A DNA stretch of 64,000 nt from assembly GCF_038003525.1 (NCBI RefSeq), contig NZ_JBBOPI010000001.1:3626001-3690000 (forward strand), written 5' to 3'. A program made the translations under genes and the position numbers. The stretch is from Solibacillus sp. FSL H8-0538. GTDB lineage: Bacteria > Bacillota > Bacilli > Bacillales_A > Planococcaceae. The first letter of the stretch is position 1; every line of letters starts with the position of its first letter. Below, one piece after another: positions 13,363 to 23,560 of this stretch. Under the pieces are notes generated by a model. The model had not been told where the DNA came from. It made no database searches and worked only from the letters and a program-made list of their open reading frames with translations.

Positions 13363-14694
13363 TTAAGAGAAGAACATCACTGCCGACCAACCGAATACAA
13401 TTAACGGAATATTAAAGATTAAGAAAGTCGGAATACATGTATCACGAATATGATCGTGCTGCCCATCCACGTTTAAACCCGCTGTAGGTCCTAGTGTTGA
13501 GTCCGATGCTGGTGACCCTGCATCACCTAAGGCACCTGCCGTTCCGATTAATGTGATGATTGCAGCAGTACTTAAACCAAACTCTAACGAAATCGGAACA
13601 AAAATTGCGGCGATAATCGGAATCGTTGCAAATGAAGAACCAATCCCCATATCAATTAATAAACCAATTAACAACATGATTAATACAGCTAAGCCTTTAT
13701 TATCACCAAGAAGATTCGTTGCTGCATTCACTAAGCCATTAACGTGTCCTGTATCCGTTACTACTTGTGCAAAACCACTTGAAGCAATCATAACTAGTCC
13801 GATAAATGCCATTAAACGCATTCCGTCTGTTAATACTTGATCTGCATCCTTCCATTTGAGGACACCTGTGATGTATAACGTCATGATCCCTACTAATGCT
13901 CCTAAGAACATTGCCCCTGAAGTCGTTGGTACGATTGCTGGGATTTGCACGATTACCGCTGCTAGTAATGCAATGATCGTGAAAATAATATTTTTCTTAC
14001 TAATTGTTACTTCAATTACCGCTTCCACTTCAACATCTTTGTACTGACGGGGCTTACGGAAAACGACGAACGCAATGATTAAACCCACAATCATTCCAAC
14101 TGCTGGAATTAGCATTGGTCCATAGACATCTGATTTTGTAATTGCAAGTCCTGCATCTGTAATATTGTTCGCAACAATGCCTTGGTACACTAAACCAAAC
14201 CCAAACGGCAAACTCATATAGGGCGTAATTAAACCAAACGCTAAAATACATGCAATTAATCGACGATCCACTGCCATTAAGTTTAGAATCTTAATGATTG
14301 GCGGAATTAATAATGGAATAAACGCAATATGAATGGGAATTAGGTTTTGAGAGAAAACCGCCATTAGTAAGATTACGATGAATACTAACGCTTTAGCCAA
14401 ACTTGCTTTTTGGGCCTCCCCTTCACGTTTTACAAGCTTTAGTATGGACGAAACAAGTAATTCTGAAATACCTGTTTTTGAAATTGCGATTGCTAGTCCG
14501 CCGAGCATACCATAACTAAGTGCTACTTCTGCACCGTCTCCTAATCCACCTACGAATGATATAAGCGTTTCATCTAAAGTCATGCCTGCTGTTAAACCAC
14601 CAGCTAGAGCACCGATTGCTAAGGAAAATACAACGTTGATACGTAATACACTCAGTACTAACATCACGACAACGGATACGATAACTGCATTCAT
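13363..14694 (-). CDS. YuiF-like Na+/H+ antiporter-family (NhaC-superfamily) transporter
   Basis: 443 residues from the ATG at 14692-14694, chosen because GGAAGTGA lies about 8 bases upstream; an ATG six codons earlier overlaps that site. About a dozen hydrophobic segments cover the protein. The N-terminal region resembles the Na_H_antiport_2 domain. The C-terminal part has the GALGDAGSPASDSTLGPT signature of the NhaC/ArsB-like ion-transporter superfamily, as in B. subtilis YuiF. The substrate is not certain; Na+/H+ exchange or amino-acid export are both proposed for relatives. It is monocistronic, with its own promoter and terminator, and lies in the tuf-rpsJ gap where Bacillus has a different gene. 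Confidence 0.85.
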   Translation of the reverse strand: MNAVIVSVVVMLVLSVLRINVVFSLAIGALAGGLTAGMTLDETLISFVGGLGDGAEVALSYGMLGGLAIAISKTGISELLVSSILKLVKREGEAQKASLAKALVFIVILLMAVFSQNLIPIHIAFIPLLIPPIIKILNLMAVDRRLIACILAFGLITPYMSLPFGFGLVYQGIVANNITDAGLAITKSDVYGPMLIPAVGMIVGLIIAFVVFRKPRQYKDVEVEAVIEVTISKKNIIFTIIALLAAVIVQIPAIVPTTSGAMFLGALVGIMTLYITGVLKWKDADQVLTDGMRLMAFIGLVMIASSGFAQVVTDTGHVNGLVNAATNLLGDNKGLAVLIMLLIGLLIDMGIGSSFATIPIIAAIFVPISLEFGLSTAAIITLIGTAGALGDAGSPASDSTLGPTAGLNVDGQHDHIRDTCIPTFLIFNIPLIVFGWSAVMFFS

Positions 14695-14735
14695 AACGAC
14701 ACTCACTTCCATGTACTAAATTACTAATGTGTTAA

Positions 14736-14764
14736 AGTATATTGTTCACCCAATTAAAAGTCAA
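14736..14764 (-). promoter_or_regulatory. Sigma-A promoter of the YuiF-like gene
   Basis: TTGACT (14759-14764) and TATACT (14736-14741), 17 bases apart on the minus strand, about 42 bp upstream of the start codon. Both boxes match the consensus at five of six positions. Confidence 0.78.
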
Positions 14765-14773
14765 CGGCAAAAA

Positions 14774-14798
14774 CCGCCGATTAACAAAATATCGACGG
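14774..14798 (-). terminator. Intrinsic terminator of the Bce-type operon
   Basis: CCG-T-CGAT pairs with ATCG-G-CGG (one mismatch) around a 9-nt loop, followed by TTTTT on the minus strand (complement of 14769-14773). It sits 11 bp after the permease stop. Confidence 0.65.
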
Positions 14799-14808
14799 CT
14801 TCTAATAA

Positions 14809-16794
14809 TTATAAGGATTCATTAATGACTTTTTTATAATAATTTAGTGATAATACGGCAAATATAATATACATTACAATATACAGCGCCACTGTCACTA
14901 GAAGTGGTGTAACAAGCTCTGTTCCAAACATCCACCAGCCTGATTTTACCGCATAATAGCTATGTAGCAAACCAACTAAAAGCGGCACACCAAAATTAAA
15001 AAGCTGTTTGGCATAAATTCCGCGTAATATTTCCTGCTGGGTAAAGCCAATCTTACGTAATATCGTATACGCATCGCGTTCTTCTTCTGCTTCGGACATT
15101 TGCTTAAAGTATAAAATGCTACCCGTTGCAAGTAAGAAGGCCAACCCGAGGAAGGCTGTTGTAAAAATAACCACGCCTAATGACTGAATCGTAGACATCC
15201 TTGCTTGCTCGTAGGACACTTGGTTGCGTGTATTTAACTGTTGAACACCATCTTCATCTTCCAAATAAAACTCATGGTGATTGGCTCCTGTCTCGTTATA
15301 TAGCTGTTCCGTACGGTCAATATCCAAGTGATCTAAAATGGTTATCGAGTGTTGCGTATCCCAAACGAGGTCTTCAGAATGGTTCACCAATTCAATAAAT
15401 AGGTCATCATTTACAACTAGTATCGGGCTTCCTCCTGATATCACACCGCCAAGAACATAATCTTTGCGAATATCGCTAACATGTACACTATACGTATCCT
15501 TCCCTGCGTGTACGGTAACATCTCGGTCTGATTGGAGTGGCATTAACTGGGACATGGCATTATTATAGTTTGTAAACACTACTTCCCCCGTTGCCAATGA
15601 ATAGTTGGGTGCTAGCTGCTGAAAATCCGTTAACGGAATGACAGGGATCTCTGTATCTTCTTGATTTAGATTATTTGATAGTGTACTGTCAGAAAATAAG
15701 TCTTTAACAGATACAGTTACCGCTTTTAAATGATACGTCATCATCTCATAGGCAATAGCCTCTTCTTCCAATGCCGTTAAAAATGCATCCCCGTTATCAT
15801 CATAAAAAGTATAATCCGTTGGGGATGAGCTTTTTGCTGTTTCTCCCGCTGAATAATAGGCAATGTATGCTAGTGTTGTAATAGCCAAAGACACAGCAGT
15901 TAAAACTGTTATCAGCGTCAGTGACTTTGCATTGCCTTTCATACGATGCATAATCGGTGTCACTGCAAGCACATCGAATGGTGTTAAATGGCCATTTTTC
16001 TTTACACGAATTAGATTCATGACAAATGAAACAGAAAAACGGAAGACAAGGAATGTTCCACCGATTGTTGTCGCTAAAATAACAACCATTTTTAAGAGTA
16101 AATTGCTCCCCATATCAATAACAAATAGCTGCGTAGATGCATAGTAGCCATAAATAATAAGCACTAGCCCAACGGCACCAACAATCATCTGTACCGGACT
16201 AAAACGCCTCACACGCTCATCGGCCTGCTTCGACGCTGTAAATAAAGATAACAGTGACATGCGGCGAATCATCCACACCATCTGCACTAAAATAATTCCG
16301 AGTAAAATCGCAAATACCATTAATGACTGCTGCAAGGCCTCTACGCTAAATGTCATTGCCACAACAGCATCTTGCTCTAATACTTTTAGTAAAATCATCG
16401 CAAACAGTCGCGAGCTTAAAAAGCCGACAACCATTCCTATTATTACCGCACCGCTAAATAAAATAATATTTTCTAGTGCGATTAAACGAAAAATCAACCC
16501 TTTCGTCATCCCGATTAACTGATACATCCCTATCTCCTTACTGCGACGTTTCATAAATAAATGATTCGCATACAGCACGAAAAATAAAATAATAAAGTAC
16601 AGCATATACGTGGCAGCGCCAAACCCAGCAGTCGCAGTGCCACTCTTTGCAACAGTCGTAGCAATCGTTTGATTATATTGCAGTGTCACAAATGAAAAAT
16701 ACAGTGTGACACTAAAAATAAGTGCGAAAAAGTATAAATAATAATGCTTTATATTTTTTACCATACTGCGAAAGACAAGCTGATTAAGCGTCAT
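14809..16794 (-). CDS. BceB-type ABC transporter permease (peptide antibiotic sensing/resistance)
   Basis: 661 residues. The ATG at 16792-16794 ([18 protein letters not shown]) overlaps the ATPase stop by 11 bp and has GGTGGTGA before it. The layout is the BceB/YxdM type. One N-terminal membrane segment and three more are followed by further segments, then a large extracellular domain (about residues 315-525) between predicted segments 7 and 8, and a C-terminal FtsX-like membrane block. BceAB-type transporters free cell-wall intermediates from bacitracin-like or cationic peptides, and also signal flux to their kinase. The peptide recognised here cannot be told from sequence. Confidence 0.88.
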   Translation of the reverse strand: MTLNQLVFRSMVKNIKHYYLYFFALIFSVTLYFSFVTLQYNQTIATTVAKSGTATAGFGAATYMLYFIILFFVLYANHLFMKRRSKEIGMYQLIGMTKGLIFRLIALENIILFSGAVIIGMVVGFLSSRLFAMILLKVLEQDAVVAMTFSVEALQQSLMVFAILLGIILVQMVWMIRRMSLLSLFTASKQADERVRRFSPVQMIVGAVGLVLIIYGYYASTQLFVIDMGSNLLLKMVVILATTIGGTFLVFRFSVSFVMNLIRVKKNGHLTPFDVLAVTPIMHRMKGNAKSLTLITVLTAVSLAITTLAYIAYYSAGETAKSSSPTDYTFYDDNGDAFLTALEEEAIAYEMMTYHLKAVTVSVKDLFSDSTLSNNLNQEDTEIPVIPLTDFQQLAPNYSLATGEVVFTNYNNAMSQLMPLQSDRDVTVHAGKDTYSVHVSDIRKDYVLGGVISGGSPILVVNDDLFIELVNHSEDLVWDTQHSITILDHLDIDRTEQLYNETGANHHEFYLEDEDGVQQLNTRNQVSYEQARMSTIQSLGVVIFTTAFLGLAFLLATGSILYFKQMSEAEEERDAYTILRKIGFTQQEILRGIYAKQLFNFGVPLLVGLLHSYYAVKSGWWMFGTELVTPLLVTVALYIVMYIIFAVLSLNYYKKVINESL

Positions 16795-17545
16795 AGCCAT
16801 CACCACCTAGCACACTTTGTGTATGCAAAATTTGTTGGAAGAACTTTTGGCGCGTCTTATCTCCTTTATACAATTCTGTATAAATCGCTCCGTCCTTTAG
16901 GAACAACACACGTGAGCAGAAGCTAGCTGCAACCGCATCATGTGTTACCATCATAATCGTTACCTCCTGTTCGTTATTAATACTCGCCAAATTTGTAAGT
17001 AAATCTGTTGCGGCCTTTGAGTCCAACGCACCTGTTGGCTCATCTGCAAAGACAATCGACGGTTTCGAAATCAATGCACGCGCAGCAGAAGTACGCTGCT
17101 TTTGACCACCAGAAATTTCATTCGGATATTTATTCACAATATCCGCTATGTTTAAAGTCCCCACAATGTCCTGAAAACGACTTTCTACTGCGGCTTTTGG
17201 CATTTTTGTAATCGACAACGGCAATAAAATATTCTCTTTAACCGTTAGCGTATCTAACAGATTATAGTCTTGAAAAATAAAGCCGAGCTGTTCGCGACGA
17301 AATTTCGCAAGTTCCCGCTCTTTCATTTTTTGCAGCGGCTGCCCGTTAATCTCAACTACTCCCTCTGTTACTTGGTCAATCGAGCATAACACGTTAAGAA
17401 GCGTTGTTTTCCCTGAACCAGAAGCGCCCATAATGCCGACAAACTCCCCTTTACCTACTTCTATATCAATACCCCTTAATACTTCCTGTGCCATAAACTT
17501 TTTACCGTATGTTTTTTTGATTTTACGCCCTATTAATACACTCAT
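16784..17545 (-). CDS. BceA-type ABC transporter ATP-binding protein
   Basis: 253 residues. Walker [16 protein letters not shown]-loop FIFQDYNLL, signature SGGQKQR, Walker [14 protein letters not shown] and the H-loop MVTHD are all present, so the ATPase is intact. The ATG at 17543-17545 is preferred over an in-frame TTG six bases earlier because of its spacing from AAAGGATG. It overlaps the permease start, a coupled pair. The MacB/LolD-like ATPase would energise the large-domain permease. Confidence 0.92.
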   Translation of the reverse strand: MSVLIGRKIKKTYGKKFMAQEVLRGIDIEVGKGEFVGIMGASGSGKTTLLNVLCSIDQVTEGVVEINGQPLQKMKERELAKFRREQLGFIFQDYNLLDTLTVKENILLPLSITKMPKAAVESRFQDIVGTLNIADIVNKYPNEISGGQKQRTSAARALISKPSIVFADEPTGALDSKAATDLLTNLASINNEQEVTIMMVTHDAVAASFCSRVLFLKDGAIYTELYKGDKTRQKFFQQILHTQSVLGGDGYDA

Positions 17546-17580
17546 AGCCAAACATCCTTTCTTATTCTGTTGTTACTCAT

Positions 17581-17653
17581 ATTGTACACAATAGCAATTA
17601 GCGTTTCGTGCGATTTACATGACAAAGCAAAACGGCACATGACAATTTCGTCA
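17581..17653 (-). promoter_or_regulatory. Putative response-regulator-controlled promoter for the ABC genes
   Basis: The 105 bp between kinase and ATPase hold a TACAAT -10-like box (17581-17586) without a good -35, as expected for an activated promoter. About 60 bp upstream lies an inverted repeat TGAC-N6-GTCA (17640-17653), which overlaps the kinase stop codon. Its look recalls the short TNACA-N4-TGTNA-type sites described for BceR-like regulators, but the match is partial. Confidence 0.35.
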
Positions 17654-18652
17654 CATACCGTAAGACTGAATATATTCATTTTGAATTGGGAAACGAAGTG
17701 TAAACTGCGTGCCTTTCTCGTACTGCGAGATTACCTCGATCTGTATACCGAGCTTGTGGGCTGCATTTTTTGCTAAATATAGCCCCATTCCTGTAGCAGC
17801 TGCCGATTCTCGCCCAACTGTTCCTGTATAGGATTTATGGAAAATACGTGGAAAATCATCTTTTTTTATACCTATCCCTTTGTCTTTAATATGTAGCAGT
17901 ACATGCTGGTCTTCATGCGTTGTAAAAATACGAATTTCTTCATTAGAAGGACTGTATTTCACCGCATTTGATAATAATTGCCTTACAATAAAGCCTGCCC
18001 ACTTTTTATCCGTTACAACCGTTTCACCTAACTCCTCAACGTCAATGCCAATACCCTTTTCCATGCACCAAGCCTGCATTTCACGTATTTCCTGGTACAC
18101 AATCTTACGCAGAGTAGTCTTCTCCATACGGTTGTCCTTTTCAATGGTTTGCAAACGTGTCAAGTGAAGTTGTTGGTCTAATAATAAATATACACGGAGC
18201 CACTCATGCTCTAAACGCGTTTTCAATTTTAAATCTTTAACCTGCTCAATCATTAGTTTTAATGCAGTCAGTGGGGCCTTCACCTCATGTACCCAAGCTA
18301 ATAGATCGTCCGTTTCTTCCTGTAGCTGTACCTTCAATTCATTTACTGTCGCTTTTGTTTCAACAAGCTGTTCCATAAAACTTTCAATATACAATGCTTG
18401 AAACGACGAAAGCTTCGAGCGTTTAATTTGCTCTAACGAACCGCTTTGTAACAAATCAAGCATTAAAGATCGTTCCTTTATATAACGCCAGCTTAAAAAA
18501 AGGAAAAATAGCACGGTGTTCACAACATTAAAATAATAAATGGATATAGAGGAAAATCCAGAGTCAATTACAAACGCAATATTCATCCAAGCAACTATGA
18601 CTAAAAAAAAGCAGATCCACGCTGCGTACTCCTTTAGAAATGCCCAAATCAT
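17651..18652 (-). CDS. BceS-type intramembrane-sensing histidine kinase
   Basis: 333 residues. Two membrane helices (about 10-28 and 38-56) have almost no external loop, the hallmark of intramembrane-sensing kinases that read the state of a BceB permease. The phosphoacceptor His is in LLAWVHEVKAPLTALK. The ATPase has an N-box (LLSNAVKYS), G1 (DKGIGIK) and G2 (GMGLYLAKN). The start overlaps the response-regulator stop (ATGA). Confidence 0.92.
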   Translation of the reverse strand: MIWAFLKEYAAWICFFLVIVAWMNIAFVIDSGFSSISIYYFNVVNTVLFFLFLSWRYIKERSLMLDLLQSGSLEQIKRSKLSSFQALYIESFMEQLVETKATVNELKVQLQEETDDLLAWVHEVKAPLTALKLMIEQVKDLKLKTRLEHEWLRVYLLLDQQLHLTRLQTIEKDNRMEKTTLRKIVYQEIREMQAWCMEKGIGIDVEELGETVVTDKKWAGFIVRQLLSNAVKYSPSNEEIRIFTTHEDQHVLLHIKDKGIGIKKDDFPRIFHKSYTGTVGRESAAATGMGLYLAKNAAHKLGIQIEVISQYEKGTQFTLRFPIQNEYIQSYGM

Positions 18653-19326
18653 TGTGTCACCGCCATATAACCAAGCCCTTTCTTCGTCACAATAACATCA
18701 GTTAATCCAATCTCCTCTAAACGTTGACGTAAACGATTCACATTAACCGTTAACGTATTGTCATTGACAAAGCGTTCATCATCCCATAATTTACGCATTA
18801 ACTCATCCCGCGAGACAATTTTATCGGTACTCTCTACTAACACCCGTAAAATATAGAGCTCATTTTTCGTTAGATCAATGGTCTGTCCATTAGAACTAAC
18901 AACACTTCGCATATAGTCAATGGTAGCGCCATTCCAACTATGTAAGTCAGACTGTTCCTCTTTGTAATCATATGTTCGACGAAGCAGTGCCTGAACTTTG
19001 GCTAGTAGCACTTCCATATGAAACGGCTTCTGTACAAAATCATCTGCACCCATTTGCATCGCCATAACCATATCCATTGGATGATCACGCGAAGATAAGA
19101 AAATAATTGGCACTTTCGAACGTGCTCGAATCTCACGGCACCAATGAAACCCGTCATACGCCGGAAGTTGAATATCGATAATGACTAGTTGTGGTTGCTG
19201 TATTAGGAAATCATCCATCACCTTTTGAAAACTCAAAGGACTTGTTACATCCATAGACCATTGTTCAAAACGCTCCTTCACAAGTTCAAAAATTGATGAA
19301 TCATCTTCTATAATAAAGATTTTCAT
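18649..19326 (-). CDS. BceR-type OmpR-family response regulator
   Basis: 225 residues. The receiver domain has the acidic pair EDD at 7-9, the phosphoacceptor Asp in VIIDIQLP (about 52) and the conserved Lys in FVQKPF. A C-terminal winged helix (about 130-225) ends in TKKGLGYM. It overlaps the kinase by 4 bp and starts the regulator-kinase-ATPase-permease unit, the same order as bceRSAB in B. subtilis. A GGGGGAG ribosome binding site precedes the ATG. Confidence 0.92.
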   Translation of the reverse strand: MKIFIIEDDSSIFELVKERFEQWSMDVTSPLSFQKVMDDFLIQQPQLVIIDIQLPAYDGFHWCREIRARSKVPIIFLSSRDHPMDMVMAMQMGADDFVQKPFHMEVLLAKVQALLRRTYDYKEEQSDLHSWNGATIDYMRSVVSSNGQTIDLTKNELYILRVLVESTDKIVSRDELMRKLWDDERFVNDNTLTVNVNRLRQRLEEIGLTDVIVTKKGLGYMAVTQ

Positions 19327-19385
19327 ACAACTCCCCCTTTTATAAGTTAGTTTAACACTTTAAAAATTTGCTAGACACAAATCAC

Positions 19386-19400
19386 TTCCTTAAAAAGGAA
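19386..19400. promoter_or_regulatory. Inverted repeat upstream of the Bce-type regulator gene
   Basis: TTCCTT-AAA-AAGGAA, a perfect 6-bp inverted repeat, lies 60 bp upstream of the response regulator and just downstream of the tuf terminator. It may be an operator, or fortuitous in A/T-rich DNA. No strong sigma-A boxes were found next to it. Confidence 0.3.
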
Positions 19401-19447
19401 ATAATTTACTTCGCTAGGGAAACCCAAACATTCTATACGAAAAAAAA

Positions 19448-19475
19448 CCATCTTATGAGCGTCCCCATAAGATGG
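19448..19475 (-). terminator. Intrinsic terminator of tuf
   Basis: A perfect 10-bp stem, CCATCTTATG with CATAAGATGG, with an 8-nt loop, followed on the minus strand by a run of T (complement of 19440-19447). It ends the str transcription unit 30 bp after the tuf stop. Confidence 0.92.
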
Positions 19476-19504
19476 TTTTAATGAAACTTTAGCGTTAGCT
19501 AAAA

Positions 19505-20692
19505 TTATTTTTGGATTGTAGCAACAACGCCAGCACCAACAGTACGTCCACCCTCACGGATAGAGAACTTAGTACCTTCTTCAAGAGCGATAGGAGCGAT
19601 AAGCTCTACAGTCATCTCGATGTTGTCACCAGGCATTACCATTTCAACGCCTTCAGGTAAGTTACAGATACCAGTTACGTCAGTTGTACGGAAGTAGAAC
19701 TGAGGACGGTAGTTAGTGAAGAATGGAGTATGACGTCCACCCTCTTCTTTTGATAATACATAAACTTCAGCTTTGAAGTTAGTGTGTGGAGTAATTGAGC
19801 CTGGTTTAGCTAATACTTGACCACGTTGGATATCTTCACGAGCTACACCACGTAGTAACGCACCGATGTTATCACCAGCTTCAGCATAGTCTAATAATTT
19901 ACGGAACATTTCTACACCAGTTACAGTTGTAGATTTAGCTTCTTCAGTAATACCTACGATTTCAACTACATCGCCGACTTTAACTTGACCACGTTCAACA
20001 CGGCCAGTTGCAACTGTACCACGACCAGTGATTGAGAATACGTCCTCGATTGGCATCATGAATGGTTTGTCAGTTTGACGTTCTGGAGTTGGGATGTAAG
20101 AATCTACAGCGTCCATAAGTTCAACGATTTTTTCTTCCCATTCTGCTTCGCCTTCTAGGGCTTTAAGAGCAGAACCTTTGATTACTGGAATATCGTCGCC
20201 TGGGAAGTCATATTCAGATAGTAGGTCACGGATTTCCATCTCTACTAATTCTAATAATTCTTCGTCATCAACCATATCACATTTGTTCATGAATACTACT
20301 AAGTAAGGAACACCAACTTGACGAGATAATAAGATGTGCTCACGAGTTTGTGGCATTGGGCCGTCAGCAGCAGATACTACTAAGATACCGCCGTCCATTT
20401 GTGCAGCACCAGTGATCATGTTTTTAACATAGTCAGCGTGTCCTGGGCAGTCAACGTGTGCATAGTGACGAGATTCAGTTTCATACTCTACGTGAGAAGT
20501 ATTGATTGTGATACCGCGTTCTTTTTCTTCAGGAGCGTTGTCGATATCAGCATATGATTTTGCTGTCCCACCCATTTTTTTAGAAAGAACTGTAGCGATA
20601 GCAGCAGTTAAAGTTGTTTTACCATGGTCAACGTGTCCGATTGTACCAACGTTAGCATGGGTTTTAGAACGGTCGAATTTTTCTTTAGCCAT
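19505..20692 (-). CDS. tuf: Elongation factor Tu
   Basis: 395 residues from the ATG at 20690-20692 ([20 protein letters not shown]) with GGAGG upstream; six in-frame upstream codons are excluded. G-motifs are [21 protein letters not shown] and the SAL-type motif. Domains II and III follow. EF-Tu delivers aminoacyl-tRNA. It follows fusA by 135 bp, which contain a GATTGGA/TCCAATC hairpin (about 20754-20778). Confidence 0.98.
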   Translation of the reverse strand: MAKEKFDRSKTHANVGTIGHVDHGKTTLTAAIATVLSKKMGGTAKSYADIDNAPEEKERGITINTSHVEYETESRHYAHVDCPGHADYVKNMITGAAQMDGGILVVSAADGPMPQTREHILLSRQVGVPYLVVFMNKCDMVDDEELLELVEMEIRDLLSEYDFPGDDIPVIKGSALKALEGEAEWEEKIVELMDAVDSYIPTPERQTDKPFMMPIEDVFSITGRGTVATGRVERGQVKVGDVVEIVGITEEAKSTTVTGVEMFRKLLDYAEAGDNIGALLRGVAREDIQRGQVLAKPGSITPHTNFKAEVYVLSKEEGGRHTPFFTNYRPQFYFRTTDVTGICNLPEGVEMVMPGDNIEMTVELIAPIALEEGTKFSIREGGRTVGAGVVATIQK

Positions 20693-20827
20693 TAGAAAAT
20701 GCCTCCTCAAGGATATGTTATATTTTTTTTAATTTATACTAAAATTGCTGATTGGAAATGGGCCCATCTCCAATCCTGCAATCATAGTTTACAAATTAGT
20801 TATACTTTATACAAGATGAAATTTCAA

Positions 20828-22906
20828 TTATTCACCTTTATTTTTTTTGATGATGTCTGCAGCAATTGATTTAGGTACTTCTTCATAATGATCAAATGTC
20901 ATTGAGAATACACCGCGACCTTGAGTTGCAGAACGAAGAGTAGTTGCATATCCGAACATTTCAGATAGTGGCACCATAGAACGTACTACTTGTGAGTTAC
21001 CGCGAGCTTCCATACCCTCAACGCGTCCGCGACGAGAAGTAATGTTACCCATGATATCACCAAGGTATTCTTCTGGAACTACAACTTCTACTTTCATCAT
21101 TGGTTCTAAGATAACTGGGTCACATTTTGACGCAGCTTCTTTAAGAGCCATAGATGCAGCAATTTTAAACGCCATCTCATTTGAGTCAACGTCATGGTAA
21201 GAACCGAATACTAATTTCGCTTTAATGTCGATTAATTGGTAACCAGCTAATACACCGCGACCAAGAGAGTCACGAAGACCCGCTTCTACTGCAGGAATGT
21301 ATTCACGTGGCACTACACCACCGACGATAGCGTTTTCGAATTCGAAGCCTTTACCCTCTTCATTTGGAGAGAACTCGATCGTTACGTCACCGTATTGACC
21401 GCGACCACCAGATTGGCGAGTAAATTTACCTTGAACTTTAGCAGAGCCACGGAATGTTTCACGGTAAGATACCATTGGAGCACCTACGTTAGCTTCTACT
21501 TTAAATTCGCGCTTCATACGGTCAACTAAGATATCAAGGTGAAGCTCACCCATACCTGAGATGATCGTTTGTCCAGTTTCTACGTCAGTGTGAGCGCGGA
21601 AAGTTGGATCTTCTTCTTGAAGTTTCGCTAAAGCTTGACCCATTTTATCTTGGTCTGCTTTAGATTTTGGCTCTACAGAAAGAGAGATTACTGGCTCAGG
21701 GAATTCCATTGATTCAAGAATTACTAAGTGCTTCTCGTCACAAAGTGTATCACCTGTTGTAGTATCTTTAAGACCTACAGCAGCAGCGATGTCCCCAGCA
21801 AATACTTTTGAAATCTCTTCACGAGAGTTAGCGTGCATTTGTAGAATACGACCTACGCGCTCACGTTTACCTTTAGAAGAGTTTTGTACGTATGAACCTG
21901 AATCTAATGTTCCAGAATACACACGGAAGAATGTTAATTTACCTACGAAAGGATCCGTCATTACCTTAAATGCTAAAGCTGAGAATGGAGCTTCATCTTT
22001 AGATTCACGGATGATTTCTTCTTCGCCATCAATGTCAGTACCTTTAATTGAAGGTACGTCCGTTGGAGCTGGTAGGTAAGCAACAGCAGCATCTAGCATT
22101 TTACGAACACCTTTGTGTTTGAATGCAGTACCGCAAATTACAGGGTAGAATTCTACAGCTAATGTAGCTTTACGGATAGCCGCTTTAAGCTCCTCACCAG
22201 AGATTTCTTCGCCATCTAAATATTTTTCCATAAGATCTTCATCAACACTTGCAACAGCGTCGATTAATTTCTCACGGTATTCTTCAGCTTGAGCTTTATG
22301 AGATTCAGGAATCTCGCCAACTGTTACAGCAGTACCATCTTCGTTGCCGTAGAAAGTAGCATTCATTTCAACTAAATCGATAATTGCAGAGAACTGATCC
22401 TCAGCACCGATTGGTAATTGAATTGGGTGTGCGTTTGCTTGTAAACGGTCGTGTAAAGTTCCTACTGAATATAAGAAGTCTGCACCCATTTTGTCCATTT
22501 TGTTAATGAACACGATACGTGGAACACCGTATGTTGTAGCTTGACGCCATACAGTTTCAGTTTGAGGCTCAACACCAGATTGAGCATCAAGAACCGTTAC
22601 AGCACCATCAAGTACGCGTAAAGAACGCTCTACTTCTACAGTGAAGTCTACGTGTCCTGGAGTATCGATGATGTTGATACGGTGGCCATCCCATTGAGCT
22701 GTTGTCGCAGCAGAAGTGATTGTGATACCACGTTCTTGCTCTTGCTCCATCCAGTCCATTTGAGAAGCACCTTCATGCGTTTCACCAATTTTGTGGATCT
22801 TACCAGTGTAATAAAGGATACGCTCTGTTGTTGTTGTTTTACCAGCATCAATGTGAGCCATGATCCCAATATTACGTGTATTCTCTAGTGAGAACTCGCG
22901 TTTCAT
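20828..22906 (-). CDS. fusA: Elongation factor G
   Basis: 692 residues, the standard EF-G length. The G domain has [18 protein letters not shown] and NKMD, followed by domains II-V. The switch region [11 protein letters not shown] is intact. It catalyses translocation and, with RRF, recycling. The ATG ([18 protein letters not shown]) has a GGAG site. Confidence 0.98.
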   Translation of the reverse strand: MKREFSLENTRNIGIMAHIDAGKTTTTERILYYTGKIHKIGETHEGASQMDWMEQEQERGITITSAATTAQWDGHRINIIDTPGHVDFTVEVERSLRVLDGAVTVLDAQSGVEPQTETVWRQATTYGVPRIVFINKMDKMGADFLYSVGTLHDRLQANAHPIQLPIGAEDQFSAIIDLVEMNATFYGNEDGTAVTVGEIPESHKAQAEEYREKLIDAVASVDEDLMEKYLDGEEISGEELKAAIRKATLAVEFYPVICGTAFKHKGVRKMLDAAVAYLPAPTDVPSIKGTDIDGEEEIIRESKDEAPFSALAFKVMTDPFVGKLTFFRVYSGTLDSGSYVQNSSKGKRERVGRILQMHANSREEISKVFAGDIAAAVGLKDTTTGDTLCDEKHLVILESMEFPEPVISLSVEPKSKADQDKMGQALAKLQEEDPTFRAHTDVETGQTIISGMGELHLDILVDRMKREFKVEANVGAPMVSYRETFRGSAKVQGKFTRQSGGRGQYGDVTIEFSPNEEGKGFEFENAIVGGVVPREYIPAVEAGLRDSLGRGVLAGYQLIDIKAKLVFGSYHDVDSNEMAFKIAASMALKEAASKCDPVILEPMMKVEVVVPEEYLGDIMGNITSRRGRVEGMEARGNSQVVRSMVPLSEMFGYATTLRSATQGRGVFSMTFDHYEEVPKSIAADIIKKNKGE

Positions 22907-23016
22907 AGGAAATTTCTCCTTCCATATTGGGTTAAAACTGTATTAGAAAGACTCATTCCGCCCAATAAAGGGGTGACACGATGTCCTTTCTGACGCAGAT
23001 ATCTTCGAAAAAACCT

Positions 23017-23040
23017 TGTGTCGGCTAGGCAGCCAACACA
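23017..23040 (-). terminator. Terminator-like hairpin between rpsG and fusA
   Basis: TGTGTTGGCT pairs with AGCCGACACA (one G-T wobble) around a GCCT loop, followed on the minus strand by AGG and TTTTTT. It starts about 10 bp after the rpsG stop. It has the form of an intrinsic terminator although fusA, 110 bp further on, is in the same orientation. It may cause partial termination or protect the 3' end of the rpsL-rpsG mRNA. Confidence 0.6.
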
Positions 23041-23049
23041 GAGGTCAAA

Positions 23050-23520
23050 TTACCAACGGTAGTGAGCGAATGCTTTGTTCGCTTCTGCCATTTTGTGCAT
23101 ATCTTCACGTTTCTTAACTGAAGCACCAGTGTTGTTAGATGCGTCTAAGATTTCGTTAGCTAAACGTTCTTCCATAGTTTTTTCACCACGAAGACGAGAA
23201 TAGTTAACTAGGTAACGAAGACCTAAAGTTGTACGGCGTTCTGGACGTACTTCAACCGGTACTTGGTAGTTAGAACCACCAACACGGCGAGCGCGTACTT
23301 CAAGAACTGGCATTACGTTGTTTAATGCAGCTTCAAATACTTCTAATGGATTTTGACCAGAACGCTCTTGAACTAGTTCGAAAGCTCCGTATAAAATCTT
23401 TTGAGAAGTACCTCTTTTACCATCAACCATCATTTTATTGATTAAACGAGTTACTAGTTTCGAATTATAAATTGGATCTGGTAACACGTCACGTTTGGAA
23501 ACAGGACCTTTACGAGGCAT
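23050..23520 (-). CDS. rpsG: 30S ribosomal protein S7
   Basis: 156 residues from the ATG at 23518-23520 ([20 protein letters not shown]); six upstream in-frame codons are rejected because the GGAGG site fits this ATG. S7 nucleates the 30S head and lies near the E site. It follows rpsL by 40 bp. Confidence 0.98.
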   Translation of the reverse strand: MPRKGPVSKRDVLPDPIYNSKLVTRLINKMMVDGKRGTSQKILYGAFELVQERSGQNPLEVFEAALNNVMPVLEVRARRVGGSNYQVPVEVRPERRTTLGLRYLVNYSRLRGEKTMEERLANEILDASNNTGASVKKREDMHKMAEANKAFAHYRW

Positions 23521-23560
23521 GTGTTTTCCTCCTTTCAAATAGTAATCATATTTTAGTTAA

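Noticed and set aside
19327-19440. Clear sigma-A promoter for the Bce-type regulator
   Set aside because: Candidate boxes (TTGTGT and GTTAAA) are poorly spaced; only the inverted repeat is listed.
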